Below, piece by piece: positions 27,731 to 37,557 of a DNA stretch of 39,260 nucleotides. This stretch comes from Mesobacillus zeae (GTDB taxonomy: Bacteria; Bacillota; Bacilli; Bacillales; Cytobacillaceae): assembly GCF_003570705.1 (NCBI RefSeq), contig NZ_QWVT01000028.1:1-39260 (forward strand). Reading direction: 5' to 3'. Numbering within the stretch: position 1 is the stretch's first letter; every line of letters begins with the position of its first letter. The notes under the pieces were generated by a model. The model ran no database searches. It had not been told where the DNA came from and saw nothing but the letters and a program-made list of their open reading frames with translations. The position numbers and the translations under genes were made by a program.

Positions 27731-27760
27731 GAGACTGGAGGAATCCAGTCTCTTTTTGTA
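27731..27760 (+). terminator. Riboswitch expression-platform terminator
   Basis: GAGACTGGA and TCCAGTCTC form a perfect 9-bp stem with a GGAA-containing loop, followed by TTTTTG. It lies between the glycine aptamer and the permease start, so it is the likely regulated terminator. Confidence 0.85.
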
Positions 27761-27845
27761 TGGAGTTTTATTGTTCATCCACGACTCCGTAATTTAAAAA
27801 CCGTTCATCATTTTTACCTATCACATAGAATTTGGGGGAATTAAT

Positions 27846-29210
27846 GTGGCACAGCATGAATTAAAAAGGGATTTGAAAGACCGGCACGTTCAATTGATTG
27901 CGATTGGCGGCACAATTGGGACGGGCTTATTTCTAGGCTCAGGTAAAGCAATTCAATTAGCAGGGCCTTCTATTATCTTTGCCTATTTAATCGTCGGTTT
28001 TGCCTTGTTTTTTGTTATGAGGGCATTGGGGGAATTGCTGTTATCGAATGCGGGTTATCAATCATTCACCGATTTCGCAGGGGATTATATTGGCCCGTGG
28101 GCAGCATATGTGACCGGCTGGACCTATTGGTTTTGCTGGATTATGACAGCAATGGCCGATATTATCGCTGTTGGTGTATACGTACAATACTGGTTCAACA
28201 TACCGCAATGGATACCGGCTTTAGCCTGTTTACTGATTTTATTAGGGCTTAATCTGCTGACAGTTAAGCTTTTTGGAGAGTTAGAGTTTTGGTTTGCGAT
28301 TATTAAAGTCATTACAATTATGGCCTTAATCGTAATCGGAGCGATCTTGCTGGTCATTGGATTCAAAACAGACGCCGGAACGGTTGCTGTAAAGAATCTA
28401 TGGGAATATGGCGGTCTTTTCCCGAATGGGATAACCGGCTTCTTACTTTCATTCCAGATGGTTGTCTTTGCATTCGTCGGTGTCGAATTAGTCGGTGTAT
28501 CCGCGGCAGAAACATCGAACCCGCAAAAAAATATTCCTTCAGCGATTAACAAAATTCCTTTGAGAATTCTATTTTTCTATGTGGGAGCACTTTTTATCCT
28601 TCTATGCATAAACCCATGGACAGAGCTGAACGCATCTAATAGTCCTTTTGTAAGAACGTTTACTTTGGTGGGAATCCCAATCGCTGCAGGAATCATCAAT
28701 TTTGTTGTCTTAACATCAGCAGCTTCGGCTTGTAATAGTGGTATGTTTTCAACTAGCCGGATTTTATTTAATTTAAGCAGTCATGATCAGGGACCAGCTA
28801 AATTTGCTCAATTAAATAAAAATCATGTACCTAGTAATGCTTTGCTTATTTCTGTTCTTGTCCTATCCGTTGGCGCCCTTATGAGTAAGCTTGTTCCAGA
28901 ACAAGCATTTGGCATTGTAACAACCATAAGTGCAATTTGTTTTATATGGGTTTGGAGCATCATTTTAATCTGTCACTTGCGATACACAAAAACCCGACCA
29001 GACTTACGAGAGAAGTCGACCTTTAAAGCACCGTTCACACCCTTTATTAATTACGCCGTACTTGCTCTTTTTGCCTTTATTTTGGTTATCATGTTATTTG
29101 CCGAAGCAACCCGGACCGCTTTATTAATGACACCACTATGGTTTGTACTGCTATTCGTATTGTATGGACTTAGAAGGAGAAAGGAAGAAGAGATAACATT
29201 AACCGCTTAA
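27846..29210 (+). CDS. CycA-like D-Ala/D-Ser/glycine permease (APC family)
   Basis: A 454-aa, 12-TM amino-acid transporter. It matches E. coli CycA along its length as I recall it: RHIQLIAIGGxIGTGLF-like start, the MRALGELLLSN helix, GWTYWFCW, FVGVELVGVSAAET and SAASACNSGMFSTSR. GTG start at 27846 with GGGGGA upstream. It imports glycine and probably D-alanine/D-serine using the proton gradient. The glycine riboswitch 180 bases upstream independently supports the substrate call. Its 3' end is followed by a region with hairpins and then the separately controlled kimA. Confidence 0.9.
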   Translation: MAQHELKRDLKDRHVQLIAIGGTIGTGLFLGSGKAIQLAGPSIIFAYLIVGFALFFVMRALGELLLSNAGYQSFTDFAGDYIGPWAAYVTGWTYWFCWIMTAMADIIAVGVYVQYWFNIPQWIPALACLLILLGLNLLTVKLFGELEFWFAIIKVITIMALIVIGAILLVIGFKTDAGTVAVKNLWEYGGLFPNGITGFLLSFQMVVFAFVGVELVGVSAAETSNPQKNIPSAINKIPLRILFFYVGALFILLCINPWTELNASNSPFVRTFTLVGIPIAAGIINFVVLTSAASACNSGMFSTSRILFNLSSHDQGPAKFAQLNKNHVPSNALLISVLVLSVGALMSKLVPEQAFGIVTTISAICFIWVWSIILICHLRYTKTRPDLREKSTFKAPFTPFINYAVLALFAFILVIMLFAEATRTALLMTPLWFVLLFVLYGLRRRKEEEITLTA

Positions 29211-29444
29211 TGACTTGTCTTAAATGGATGTTGGGCAAGCTATTCCTCATAAGCATGGAGGATTAGCTGGCCCGTTAATCTTTCCGGATTCTGCTTCCTT
29301 TTTGTGTGGCGACAAAGAGTCTTTTTCGCCGCATGCGGTAAATAACGGATGGGATGCTAGTAACTGCCCTTAACGTGAATGAGGAATAGATTATATATAA
29401 ATCAATTATTTACTTTTGTAGAACACAGGAGTATTATTATTAAA
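29211..29444. other. Intergenic region between permease and ydaO riboswitch
   Basis: Contains an imperfect 10-bp hairpin (29239-29267, GCTATTCCTC against GAGGATTAGC). A weaker one follows around 29307-29333 (GGCGA/TCGCC) with an internal T-run. Either may end the permease transcript. No frames recognised. Confidence 0.45.
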
Positions 29445-29669
29445 GTTCCAAATCACTAATCGCTGAGACCATTAGGTACGGGGGAACCATGTTCATGGAT
29501 TGATATTTGATCCAAGGGGTGAATCCTTTTAAAGGTAGGGCTACTCAAAAGTCCAAATCCGACAGCTAACCTCGTAAGCGTTAAATTGAGACGGAAGGTG
29601 GAACTTGTGATGCATGAAGGATGATGTGTTTGCAGGTCAGTTTACTATGGCTTGCAGACATTTTTTTAT
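29445..29669 (+). ncRNA. ydaO-type c-di-AMP riboswitch
   Basis: The conserved blocks are present in order: AATCGCTGAGACCATTAGGT, ACGGGGGAACC, GATCCAAGGGGTGAATCC, GGTAGGGCTACTC, GTCCAAATCCGACAGCTAAC and CTCGTAAGCG. These match the ydaO/yuaA aptamer. A terminator (29627-29669: TGTTTGCAGGTCAG against ATGGCTTGCAGACA with G-U pairs, then TTTTTTT) follows before kimA. Known members end transcription when c-di-AMP is bound, shutting off potassium uptake. Confidence 0.95.
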
Positions 29670-29720
29670 TGTAATTAATAGAGTTAGAATGACAGAGTTA
29701 ATATTAGGCGGTGCATATTT

Positions 29721-31547
29721 ATGGTCTCATCTATCAAAAGGTTTTTAATAGGGCGTCCTCTAAAGTCTACTGAATTAGGGGAACAAAAGCTTAACAAAAC
29801 CAAAGCGTTAGCAGTTCTTTCTTCTGATGCCCTCTCTTCCGTAGCGTATGGGCCTGAACAAATCTTGATTGTTCTGTATACCATTGGATTAGCAGCATTT
29901 TGGTATTCGCTGCCTATTGCATTGGGTGTATTGATTCTACTAACAGCTCTCATACTATCTTATAGACAAATCATATTTGCTTATCCACATGGAGGAGGAG
30001 CATACGTTGTTTCAAAGAGCAATTTAGGCGTAAATCCAGGCTTAATCGCCGGAGGGTCTCTATTGGTAGACTACATCCTGACAGTTGCTGTTAGTGTTTC
30101 TGCAGGTACTGACGCTCTAACATCGGCATTTCCAAACTTGCATCAATACAATGTGGAAATCGCCATCGCTTTTGTTATTTTTATTACGCTCCTCAATTTA
30201 AGAGGTGTAACTGAATCAGCATCCATTCTTGCGTACCCTGTGTATTTATTTGTTTTGTCCATGTTCATTTTGATTGGAGCAGGAATTTACAACATTCTAA
30301 CGGGAGCAGTCCCGGCGGAGTTACACACTCCAATCGGTACACCTGTTGCAGGCGTCAGTTTGTTTATTCTGTTAAGGGCGTTCGCTTCGGGAAGCTCCGC
30401 CTTAACAGGGGTAGAAGCGATTTCGAATGCGATTCCTAACTTTAAGGATCCGGCTCCTAATAACGCTGCTAAAACATTAATGATGATGGGAGCCTTGCTT
30501 GCTGTCCTTTTTTCAGGAATTGTATTTATTGCTTATTACTATGGAGTCGGACCAAGCAAAGAGGTAACAGTTATTTCACAAATTGCTGAAGAAGTGTTTG
30601 GACGTAATTTCATGTACTTTTTTATTCAAGGCACTACTGCTTTGATCCTGATCCTTGCGGCCAACACTGGATATTCTGCTTTTCCGCTGCTTGCTGTAAA
30701 CCTTGCAAAGGATAAATTCATACCGAGAATGTTTCTGATGAGGGGAGACCGGTTGGGATATTCCAATGGCATCATGATTCTTGGATTATCATCCATTATT
30801 TTGATTCTTGCTTTCCATGCAGAAACCGAAAGCCTAATCCCACTATATGCAGTTGGCGTATTTCTTCCTTTTACCTTGTCCCAATCGGGGATGATGGTTA
30901 AATGGCTGCGAGAAAAACCACAAGGGTGGATTCCGAAATTTATCATTAACACAACGGGAGCAGCAATTAGCTTTATGGTCACACTGGTTTTCTTTATAAC
31001 GAAGTTTTCGCAGGTTTGGTCGATATTAATTTTTCTTCCAATCATCGTCTTTCTTTTTCACAAGATTAAAAAGCACTATGATGCTGTTGGGGACCAGTTA
31101 AGTCTTACTACATGTGAACCATCCATGACCATTGAAGGAAATGTAATGATATTGCCGGTGGCTGGTATGACTCATGTTGTTGAGAACTCGATCAATTACG
31201 CAAAATCACTTTCTCCTGAACAAATAATTGCAGTTTATGTTTCATTTGAGCGAGAAGACGAAAGAAGGTTTGAAGAGAAATGGAAGAAGTGGCAGCCTGA
31301 AGTTCGACTTGTTACTCTTCATTCCCATTATAGAAACATCATCAACCCGCTAACCAAATTTGTCGATACTATAGAAAAAAAAGCGAGGGAAGGAAACTAT
31401 CAGGTAACGGTTATCATTCCACAATTTATCCCAAAAAAGGGCTGGCATAATATTCTGCATAACCAGTCAAGCCTCCTGATACGTGCCTTTTTGCTGTATC
31501 GGAGAAATGTGGTAGTATCAACTGTACCTTATCATTTAAAAAAATAG
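29721..31547 (+). CDS. kimA: KimA high-affinity potassium importer
   Basis: 608 aa, the same length class as B. subtilis KimA (formerly YdaO, 607 aa), and clearly homologous throughout: SIKRFLIGRPLKS, KALAVLSSDALSSVAYG, PHGGGAYVVSKSNLG, ALTGVEAISNAIPNF, RGDRLGYSNGI. It has twelve membrane segments, then a cytosolic domain (about 455-608) ending in TVPYHLKK. It drives K+/H+ symport into the cell at low external potassium. Control is by the ydaO riboswitch directly upstream. ATG at 29721 with AGGCGGTG before it; a strong terminator follows at 31585. Confidence 0.97.
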   Translation: MVSSIKRFLIGRPLKSTELGEQKLNKTKALAVLSSDALSSVAYGPEQILIVLYTIGLAAFWYSLPIALGVLILLTALILSYRQIIFAYPHGGGAYVVSKSNLGVNPGLIAGGSLLVDYILTVAVSVSAGTDALTSAFPNLHQYNVEIAIAFVIFITLLNLRGVTESASILAYPVYLFVLSMFILIGAGIYNILTGAVPAELHTPIGTPVAGVSLFILLRAFASGSSALTGVEAISNAIPNFKDPAPNNAAKTLMMMGALLAVLFSGIVFIAYYYGVGPSKEVTVISQIAEEVFGRNFMYFFIQGTTALILILAANTGYSAFPLLAVNLAKDKFIPRMFLMRGDRLGYSNGIMILGLSSIILILAFHAETESLIPLYAVGVFLPFTLSQSGMMVKWLREKPQGWIPKFIINTTGAAISFMVTLVFFITKFSQVWSILIFLPIIVFLFHKIKKHYDAVGDQLSLTTCEPSMTIEGNVMILPVAGMTHVVENSINYAKSLSPEQIIAVYVSFEREDERRFEEKWKKWQPEVRLVTLHSHYRNIINPLTKFVDTIEKKAREGNYQVTVIIPQFIPKKGWHNILHNQSSLLIRAFLLYRRNVVVSTVPYHLKK

Positions 31548-31584
31548 ATGTGAGGGGGCTGGTTGCAGCCCACTATAAATCATA

Positions 31585-31618
31585 AAATCAGCCCCTAACA
31601 GGGCTGATTTAATTTTTG
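31585..31618 (+). terminator. kimA terminator
   Basis: AAATCAGCCC and GGGCTGATTT form a perfect 10-bp stem with loop CTAACA, followed by AATTTTTG. It lies 38 bases after the kimA stop. Confidence 0.9.
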
Positions 31619-31717
31619 CGTAAGCCTCTAGTTACGACTAAGTCATTAAGCCTTATGAGCAGCTGCTTAGAGTGGAAGAGCATGGCAGGTATGTACGCAA
31701 GTAGATTTTTTTAAGAA

Positions 31718-31761
31718 AATGCACTGGAACAGTTTATATCATTAACTGTTCACAGTGCATT
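31718..31761 (-). terminator. ileS terminator
   Basis: AATGCACTG plus GAACAGTT pair with AACTGTTC plus CAGTGCATT, a 17-bp stem with one bulged A. Read on the - strand it is followed by TTCTT. It lies 12 bases after the ileS stop codon and so ends that transcript. Confidence 0.85.
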
Positions 31762-31772
31762 CTTTCTGCCAA

Positions 31773-34700
31773 CTAATAAATCAAGGACACCTTTGCTAGC
31801 TCATTGTCAAATTTAACTTCAACATGCTGTTGCAAATCAGTTCGCGTTTCGAAGTTGATGTTGCGGACAAGTACATTTTCTTTGATTAGTCCCTCAAAAC
31901 GTTGAATTGTTTCTCTGACAGTGTCCGCTGCAGAAATATGGATGGAAATATACTCTTCGACAGGTAAATTCAATTTTTTACGGGTATCCTGTATGGCTCT
32001 GATTAATTCCCGTACATAGCCTTCCTCTAATAGCTGAGGCGTGACTCTTAAATCTAATATAACCTTTATTTGCTGATCTCCAGCCATCTCAAAGCCGGGA
32101 GTCACTGTATATGAAACGTTTAGATGCTCTTGGAGCAGAGTGATTATTTGTCTTTCGACATTAATTTCTAGCCGGCCATTGTTTAATAACTCTTTTTTCT
32201 CGTTATCACTTAAAGTACCGACATAATGTTTCACAGCGTTAACGTGTCTGCCGAATGCGGCACCCGCCGTTTTAAAATTCAATTTTAAGACGGCAGACTC
32301 GAACTTTGACAGGTCATCGGTATAAACAACCGTCTTCACATTAAGTTCATCTTTTATGATGTTTTTATAGTCGTTTAAAATGCGTCCATCATCACTGCGC
32401 CATACTAATATTTGCTGCAAGGGCTGCTTAACCTTCATGTTTTTGGCATTGCGGATACTCCGTCCAAGCTCCACAATCTTCAGGATGGTTTGCATGTCTG
32501 CCTCTAAATCAGGATGAATCATCGATTCATTGGTTTCTGGATAGTCTTGTAAATGTACGCTGTTTTGATGGAGCTTCACATGGATATCTTCTGACACAAA
32601 CGGTACAAATGGAGCTGACAAACGGCTGATTGTGGTCAGTGCCTCAAATAGTGTTGAATAGGCTGCTCGTTTATCTTCTGAAAGTCCGGAAGCCCAGAAC
32701 CGGTTTCTTGAACGGCGTACATACCAATTGCTAATTTCATCGACTAATGTAGCAATTTCGCGTGTAGCCTGTGTAAATTGATAACGTTCCATAAAGACAT
32801 TCACTAGCTTGACGGTACTATGCAGGCGGGAAAGGATCCAGGCATCAAGGATTGTTCTCTTGCCAGTTTGCTTTTTATCATAGACAAAGCCATCTATCTT
32901 CGCGTACATAGAATAAAACTTATAAGTATGATCGAGGGTATCAATCAGTTTTGATTTTGCGTCCTGGACGATCTTTTTTGAAAAGCGTTTTGGGTTCCAT
33001 GGAGAACTATCGACCAAGAATGACCAACGAAGTGCGTCGGCGCCATATTCCCTTATGAGATCAACAGGGTCTAAAGCATTTCCTTTACTTTTAGACATTT
33101 TTTGGCCATGTTCATCCAGTACGTGCCCAAGTGATAAGACGTTTTTATAAGATGGCTTTCCAGTAAATAAGGTAGATACTGCAAGAAGGCTGTAGAAAAA
33201 TCCTCTCGTCTGGTCAATGCCTTCAATGACAACATCAGCAGGGAATTGGGACTCGAATTTTTTCTTATCTCCAAATGGGTAATGATACTGGGCAAATGGC
33301 ATTGAGCCACTATCAAACCAAACGTCTATCACTTCTGGTGTTCGGTGCATAACACCTTCGCATTTTGGACAAATGCACTGTACCTCGTCGATGTATGGTT
33401 TATGCAATTCAATAACATCTGGTACCGGTGTTTGCGAAAGGTTTTGAAGCTCCTTGATACTGCCAGGGGCTTCTTCGTGATGACAGTCTTTACATATCCA
33501 GATATTTAGTGGCGTACCCCAATATCGATTCCTGCTTATATTCCAGTCAACCAGATTTTCAAGGAAATGACCAAAACGTCCATCCTTAATATGTTCAGGA
33601 TACCAAGTTACTGTCGCATTGTTCGCGAGCATTTTTTCCTTTAATGACGACATTTTAATAAACCAGCTATCTGTTGCATAGTAAAGCAAGGGGGAGTCAC
33701 ATCTCCAGCAGTGAGGATAACTATGCTCATATTTTTCTTTATGGAACAGTGTACCTTGTTCAGAAAGCATTTTAATAATTTCTACGTCACAGTCTTTTAC
33801 AAATTTCCCCGCAAGCTCTCCAACGTCCGGAGTGTAACGCCCTTGTTGATCAACAACATTAATAAAAGATAAATCATTCTGCATTACCGTTTTATAATCA
33901 TCTTCTCCAAAAGCTGGAGCAATGTGGACAATCCCAGTTCCACTATCTTCTGTAACATAATCCGCTAATACAATATGATGGCCTTTCTCTACTGTTGCGT
34001 ATTGAAAGGGTGGTGAATAAGGAACTCCTTTAAATTCAACCCCGCTATGTTCACTTAAAACATTTATATTGCCGCCGAGTACTTTTTCTGCTAATGATTT
34101 AGCGATAATGTAAATGGTATTCTCCTTTTCCACACGGACATATGTTAAAGCTGGATTCATCGCCAGTGCAACATTTGCAGGCAATGTCCAAGGGGTAGTC
34201 GTCCAGCCTAAGAAATATTCATCCCCAACATCAAGACGCTTGAATTTTACAGTAGCTGATAAATCTTTTACATTCTTATAACCTTGTGCTACCTCATGAG
34301 AGCTTAAAGAAGTTTGACAGCTAGGGCAGTAGGGTGATACCCGATGACCTTTGTATAATCGATTATCTTTGTGAACTTTATTCAAAATGTTCCATACGCT
34401 TTCAATATATTCATTGCTAAGCGTCATATACGGATCGTCCATATCTACCCAATATCCTAATTCCTCAGTAAATGAGCGCCATTTCTTCTCATAGGTAAAC
34501 ACGCTCTCTTTACACTTATTAATGAAGGGTTCAACACCATATCGTTCGATTTCTTGTTTCCCTGAAATACCAAGTTGTTTTTCTACACCTAATTCTACGG
34601 GAAGCCCATGAGTGTCCCAGCCAGCTTTCCTTTCCACCTGGAAGCCCTTCATTGTTTTATATCGTGCTACCACATCTTTAATTGTTCTCCCAAAGGCATG

Positions 34701-34868
34701 ACCTACATGAGGAAGGCCGTTAGCAGTTGGCGGGCCCTCATAAAAAACAAAGGGTGTTTTATTTTCTCTCGATTGAACAGATTTTTTAAAAGTGCCTTCT
34801 TCTGTCCAGTAGTTACGTATCTGTTCTTCCCGATGAAGAACGGTTTCTTTACTTCCATTAGGGTTCAT
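31773..34868 (-). CDS. ileS: Isoleucyl-tRNA synthetase, type 2 (eukaryote-like)
   Basis: I place the start at ATG 34868 (MNPNGSKE, with AGGAG upstream) rather than the longer frame, which runs into the leader; this gives 1031 aa. HVGH (54-57) and KMSKS (590-594) are the class I signatures, with WDTHGLPVE, the editing domain between them, and an anticodon-binding end. Housekeeping Bacillus IleRS (type 1) is about 920 aa. The length and motifs here fit the type 2 enzyme, the branch that includes the plasmid-borne MupA mupirocin-resistance enzyme. In bacilli type 2 commonly exists beside a type 1 gene. The gene is controlled by its own T-box leader. Confidence 0.93.
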   Translation of the reverse strand: MNPNGSKETVLHREEQIRNYWTEEGTFKKSVQSRENKTPFVFYEGPPTANGLPHVGHAFGRTIKDVVARYKTMKGFQVERKAGWDTHGLPVELGVEKQLGISGKQEIERYGVEPFINKCKESVFTYEKKWRSFTEELGYWVDMDDPYMTLSNEYIESVWNILNKVHKDNRLYKGHRVSPYCPSCQTSLSSHEVAQGYKNVKDLSATVKFKRLDVGDEYFLGWTTTPWTLPANVALAMNPALTYVRVEKENTIYIIAKSLAEKVLGGNINVLSEHSGVEFKGVPYSPPFQYATVEKGHHIVLADYVTEDSGTGIVHIAPAFGEDDYKTVMQNDLSFINVVDQQGRYTPDVGELAGKFVKDCDVEIIKMLSEQGTLFHKEKYEHSYPHCWRCDSPLLYYATDSWFIKMSSLKEKMLANNATVTWYPEHIKDGRFGHFLENLVDWNISRNRYWGTPLNIWICKDCHHEEAPGSIKELQNLSQTPVPDVIELHKPYIDEVQCICPKCEGVMHRTPEVIDVWFDSGSMPFAQYHYPFGDKKKFESQFPADVVIEGIDQTRGFFYSLLAVSTLFTGKPSYKNVLSLGHVLDEHGQKMSKSKGNALDPVDLIREYGADALRWSFLVDSSPWNPKRFSKKIVQDAKSKLIDTLDHTYKFYSMYAKIDGFVYDKKQTGKRTILDAWILSRLHSTVKLVNVFMERYQFTQATREIATLVDEISNWYVRRSRNRFWASGLSEDKRAAYSTLFEALTTISRLSAPFVPFVSEDIHVKLHQNSVHLQDYPETNESMIHPDLEADMQTILKIVELGRSIRNAKNMKVKQPLQQILVWRSDDGRILNDYKNIIKDELNVKTVVYTDDLSKFESAVLKLNFKTAGAAFGRHVNAVKHYVGTLSDNEKKELLNNGRLEINVERQIITLLQEHLNVSYTVTPGFEMAGDQQIKVILDLRVTPQLLEEGYVRELIRAIQDTRKKLNLPVEEYISIHISAADTVRETIQRFEGLIKENVLVRNINFETRTDLQQHVEVKFDNELAKVSLIY

Positions 34869-34905
34869 AAATATCGCTCCTATCATTTTATTAAAAGCAC
34901 ACAAA

Positions 34906-35160
34906 AACCCCGTCCCAAGTAAGGGACGGGGTTAGCCGCGATACCACCCTAATTCTATTGATCCGATCAATAGCACTTAGCAACGTACAATCATACGTGT
35001 TCCTTTTAACGGTAGACGCCCGGATAGACCTACTAAATGTTCAGTCTAACTTCTCAGAGAGGATTTTCACGTAACACTTGAACACTGACTTGCACCCAAA
35101 TGTCAGCTCTCTGCGGATCAAGAAGAAACGCTACTTTTTCTCATCAACGAATTTGTATGC
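34906..35160 (-). ncRNA. T-box leader, isoleucine-specific
   Basis: Read on the - strand: the stem I features GATGAGAAAAAGTAGCG and AGAGAG, a specifier loop GAAAATCC with the codon AUC (complement of 35062-35064, isoleucine), the T-box AGGGTGGTATCGCG (34937-34950), and a terminator (34906-34933: AACCCCGTCCC/GGGACGGGGTT, then TTTT). Uncharged tRNA-Ile should pair with the specifier and the T-box bulge, prevent the terminator and switch on ileS. Confidence 0.95.
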
Positions 35161-35174
35161 TTTTATTAGGGATT

Positions 35175-35203
35175 ATTCTAACAGGCATGAAAAGAACTGT
35201 CAA
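35175..35203 (-). promoter_or_regulatory. Promoter of the T-box/ileS transcript
   Basis: On the - strand TTGACA (35198-35203), 17 bases, then TAGAAT (35175-35180). A near-consensus sigma-A promoter located just before the T-box stem I. Confidence 0.85.
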
Positions 35204-35238
35204 ATTTTTCAGGTAAGACCCGACGTGTTTCCTGTTGG

Positions 35239-35268
35239 TTAACTTTTTCAACTAAAGTCAACTATAAG
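35239..35268 (+). promoter_or_regulatory. Likely promoter of the XRE operon
   Basis: TTAACT (35239-35244), 18 bases, then TATAAG (35263-35268). The fit is moderate. It is placed just before the 18-bp palindrome and 51 bases before the chosen start codon. Confidence 0.5.
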
Positions 35269-35273
35269 TCCAT

Positions 35274-35291
35274 TGTTCCTTATAAGGAACA
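35274..35291. promoter_or_regulatory. 18-bp perfect palindrome, likely XRE operator
   Basis: TGTTCCTTATAAGGAACA is identical on both strands and would cover the transcription start of the XRE-led operon. This suggests autorepression by the HTH protein encoded next to it. Confidence 0.65.
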
Positions 35292-35319
35292 GGAATAAAA
35301 TAAAGGTGAGGTGAAGGCC

Positions 35320-36435
35320 ATGAAGACGATCCATATCAGTACGACACTTATTCGTAAACGGAAGGAAAGAGGAATAACGCAAGAGGAACTCGCGCAGTAT
35401 ATCGGGGTTTCAAAGGCTTCTGTATCCAAATGGGAAACGGGAATGAGCTATCCGGACATTCTTTTACTCCCTGAGCTCGCCACGTATTTTAACATTACGG
35501 TGGATGAATTGATTGGCTATTCACCGCAGCTTACACAGGAGGATATCAGGAAGGTTTATGCAAGGCTGACACACTCGTTTGCGACAAAGCCTTTCATTGA
35601 GGCGAAAGAAGAATGCGACGGGATCATCAAGAAATATTATTCATGTTTCCCCCTGCTCCTGGCAATGTGCCAGTTGCTGATCAATCATTGCGTGTTGGCC
35701 TCAACGGAAGAAGGGAAGAAAGAAGTGATTGCGCAGTGCGTTGTTCTGTGCAAGCGGGTGAAAGAGGAATCCACAGTACTTGATCATGCCAAACAAGCGA
35801 ATGCCATGGAAGCCATCTCAGAAATGATGCTAGGGAACAGTTCTAGAGTGATCGAGTTATTAAGCAATGTTCTTGATCCATATTCCGGAGAAGATGTTTT
35901 ACTGGTGGGTGCTTATCAATCAAAAGGGGAGCCAGGGAAAGCAAATGAGGTTTGCCAAGTCCTTCTTTATCAGGAAACGATAAAAATACTATCTCTATTA
36001 ACAACCTATCTTTCGATGCATATAACAGAACCCCAGCTATTTGAAACCATTTATGGGCAGGGGAAACAGCTCATAAGCTCTTTTGACATGAGCAACTTTG
36101 TGGCTAATCCTGTTACAAGTATCCATCTGGTTGCAGCGCAGGGATATCTCATGCAAGAGGAAAAAAGAAAAGCTCTGGACGCACTGGCGGAATATGTAGA
36201 AACGGTCTGCCGATATCGGTATCCACTCAAGCTTCGCGGCAACGATTATTTTAATAAAATAAATGGTTGGCTGGAAGAAAAAATCCCTCTCGGCACAGAC
36301 TTCCCAAGAGAGGAAAAAACGATTAAGCAAACCTTCCTGCAAATGGTGGAAGTGAATCCTGTTTTCGCCCTGCTGCAAGAGGAACCAGAATTTAAAAGGC
36401 TGCTGAACAAATTAAAAAGGGAAATGGGTGTTTAG
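35320..36435 (+). CDS. XRE-family regulator with helical-repeat sensor
   Basis: I use ATG 35320 (GAGGTG upstream) rather than GTG 35311, giving 371 aa. Residues about 5-65 are a lambda-repressor-type HTH (LIRKRKERGITQEELAQYIG, SKASVSKWETGMSYPD, ELATYFNITVDELIGY). The remaining 300 residues are alpha-helical and may form TPR-like repeats that sense a signal, though I see no strict repeat. The gene leads a tightly packed set with a PLDc_N membrane protein, an ABC ATPase and a permease, so it probably controls them and itself through the palindrome at 35274. Confidence 0.88.
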   Translation: MKTIHISTTLIRKRKERGITQEELAQYIGVSKASVSKWETGMSYPDILLLPELATYFNITVDELIGYSPQLTQEDIRKVYARLTHSFATKPFIEAKEECDGIIKKYYSCFPLLLAMCQLLINHCVLASTEEGKKEVIAQCVVLCKRVKEESTVLDHAKQANAMEAISEMMLGNSSRVIELLSNVLDPYSGEDVLLVGAYQSKGEPGKANEVCQVLLYQETIKILSLLTTYLSMHITEPQLFETIYGQGKQLISSFDMSNFVANPVTSIHLVAAQGYLMQEEKRKALDALAEYVETVCRYRYPLKLRGNDYFNKINGWLEEKIPLGTDFPREEKTIKQTFLQMVEVNPVFALLQEEPEFKRLLNKLKREMGV

Positions 36436-36436
36436 A

Positions 36437-36640
36437 ATGTTAAAAGATAGCATGGAGTATCTCCCAATTATTTTGCCATTGTTGACTTTGCAGCTCGTTT
36501 TGATGATTACAGCCTTAATCCACTTGTTTAAACATCCTAATGTAAGGAGAGGAAATAAAGTGGTCTGGGTTATTGTCGTAGTGTTTGTAAATATTTTTGG
36601 ACCCATTTTATACTTTTTAATCGGAAGGGGAGAAGACTGA
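36437..36640 (+). CDS. Small PLDc_N membrane protein (YxlE-like)
   Basis: About 67 aa from ATG 36437 (GTG 36428 is an alternative), starting 1 base after the regulator's stop. It has two membrane helices (YLPIILPLLTLQLVLMITAL and VVWVIVVVFVNIFGPILYFL) around the loop HLFKHPNVRRGNK. This is the PLDc_N pattern seen in B. subtilis YxlE, which lies before the YxlF/YxlG ABC transporter. The next gene starts inside its stop (TGATG). It is probably an accessory subunit or regulator of the transporter. Confidence 0.8.
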   Translation: MLKDSMEYLPIILPLLTLQLVLMITALIHLFKHPNVRRGNKVVWVIVVVFVNIFGPILYFLIGRGED

Positions 36641-37557
36641 TGGATATCCTCACCATTTCCGGTTTGAGCAAACAATTTGGCCAGCAGCAGGTCTTAAAAG
36701 ATTTGTCCTTTCATGTTCCTGAGGGCTCAATTTATGGATTCATCGGGAAAAATGGTTCAGGGAAAACCACCACGATGAAAATCGTCTTAGGCTTGCTGAA
36801 AGGTGACAGTGGAAGTATCGAAGTTTGCGGCGAGAAAGTGAAGTATGGTCATTCAAAAACGAATCGATATATTGGGTATTTGCCGGATGTCCCAGAATTC
36901 TATAACTATATGACCAGCAGAGAGTATTTGAAATTATGCGGCGAAATCACAGGAATACCAACAGGGAAAATTAACGGTAAAAGTGATGAACTGCTGTCGT
37001 TAGTCGGGCTTTCAAACATAAATAAAAGGATCGGGGCATATTCCCGCGGTATGAAGCAGCGTCTTGGAATTGCTCAAGCGCTTTTAAACGAACCTAAACT
37101 GCTCATTTGTGATGAGCCCACTTCTGCACTGGATCCGCTTGGCAGGAAAGAAATTTTGGACATCCTGCAGCAGGTTAAGGAACAAACAACCGTTATATTT
37201 TCTACGCATGTTTTATCGGACGTAGAAGCGATTTGTGATCGCATCGGCATTCTCGACAACGGGACAATCAAGCTGGCTGGAGATTTAAAAGAGATTAAGC
37301 TTCGCCATCATCAGAATTGCCTTGTAATTTGCCTCGAATCAAAAGAAAAAGTCAACGCTTTCGTTAATTCCGAAAGAATAAGGAGTTTGAGGGATAGCGC
37401 TGACGTGCAAGGGACAACGATTAAACTCAAAACAGAAAGACCGGATGAGACAATGAGTATGGTGATGAATGTATTGGTTTCCCTCTCTATTATTCCGTCG
37501 AAGATAGAAATAGCAAAGCCGCAGCTTCAGGACATTTTTATGGAGGTAGTAGAATGA
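36640..37557 (+). CDS. ABC transporter ATP-binding protein (YxlF-like)
   Basis: 305 aa. Walker A GKNGSGKT (36-43), signature YSRGMKQRLGIAQAL, Walker B LLICDEPTSALDP and H-loop STHVLSD are all intact. The last 85 residues form the C-terminal extension typical of ABC-2 type drug, lantibiotic or Nod exporters. It overlaps the PLDc_N gene by one base and the permease gene by four (ATGA), so the three are made together. It powers the neighbouring permease; the cargo is unknown, and bacteriocin or antibiotic efflux is common in this family. Confidence 0.92.
   Translation: MDILTISGLSKQFGQQQVLKDLSFHVPEGSIYGFIGKNGSGKTTTMKIVLGLLKGDSGSIEVCGEKVKYGHSKTNRYIGYLPDVPEFYNYMTSREYLKLCGEITGIPTGKINGKSDELLSLVGLSNINKRIGAYSRGMKQRLGIAQALLNEPKLLICDEPTSALDPLGRKEILDILQQVKEQTTVIFSTHVLSDVEAICDRIGILDNGTIKLAGDLKEIKLRHHQNCLVICLESKEKVNAFVNSERIRSLRDSADVQGTTIKLKTERPDETMSMVMNVLVSLSIIPSKIEIAKPQLQDIFMEVVE

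Noticed and set aside
27478-27732. 84-aa frame over the glycine riboswitch
   Set aside because: It runs through the conserved aptamer and its promoter; the RNA explains the sequence better.
28124-28552. 142-aa frame on the - strand inside the cycA-like gene
   Set aside because: Antisense to the permease; composition mirrors the membrane helices on the other strand.
34869-34904. N-terminal extension of IleRS beginning at 34904
   Set aside because: It would overlap the leader just after the T-box terminator; ATG 34868 has AGGAG upstream and starts the conserved N-terminus.
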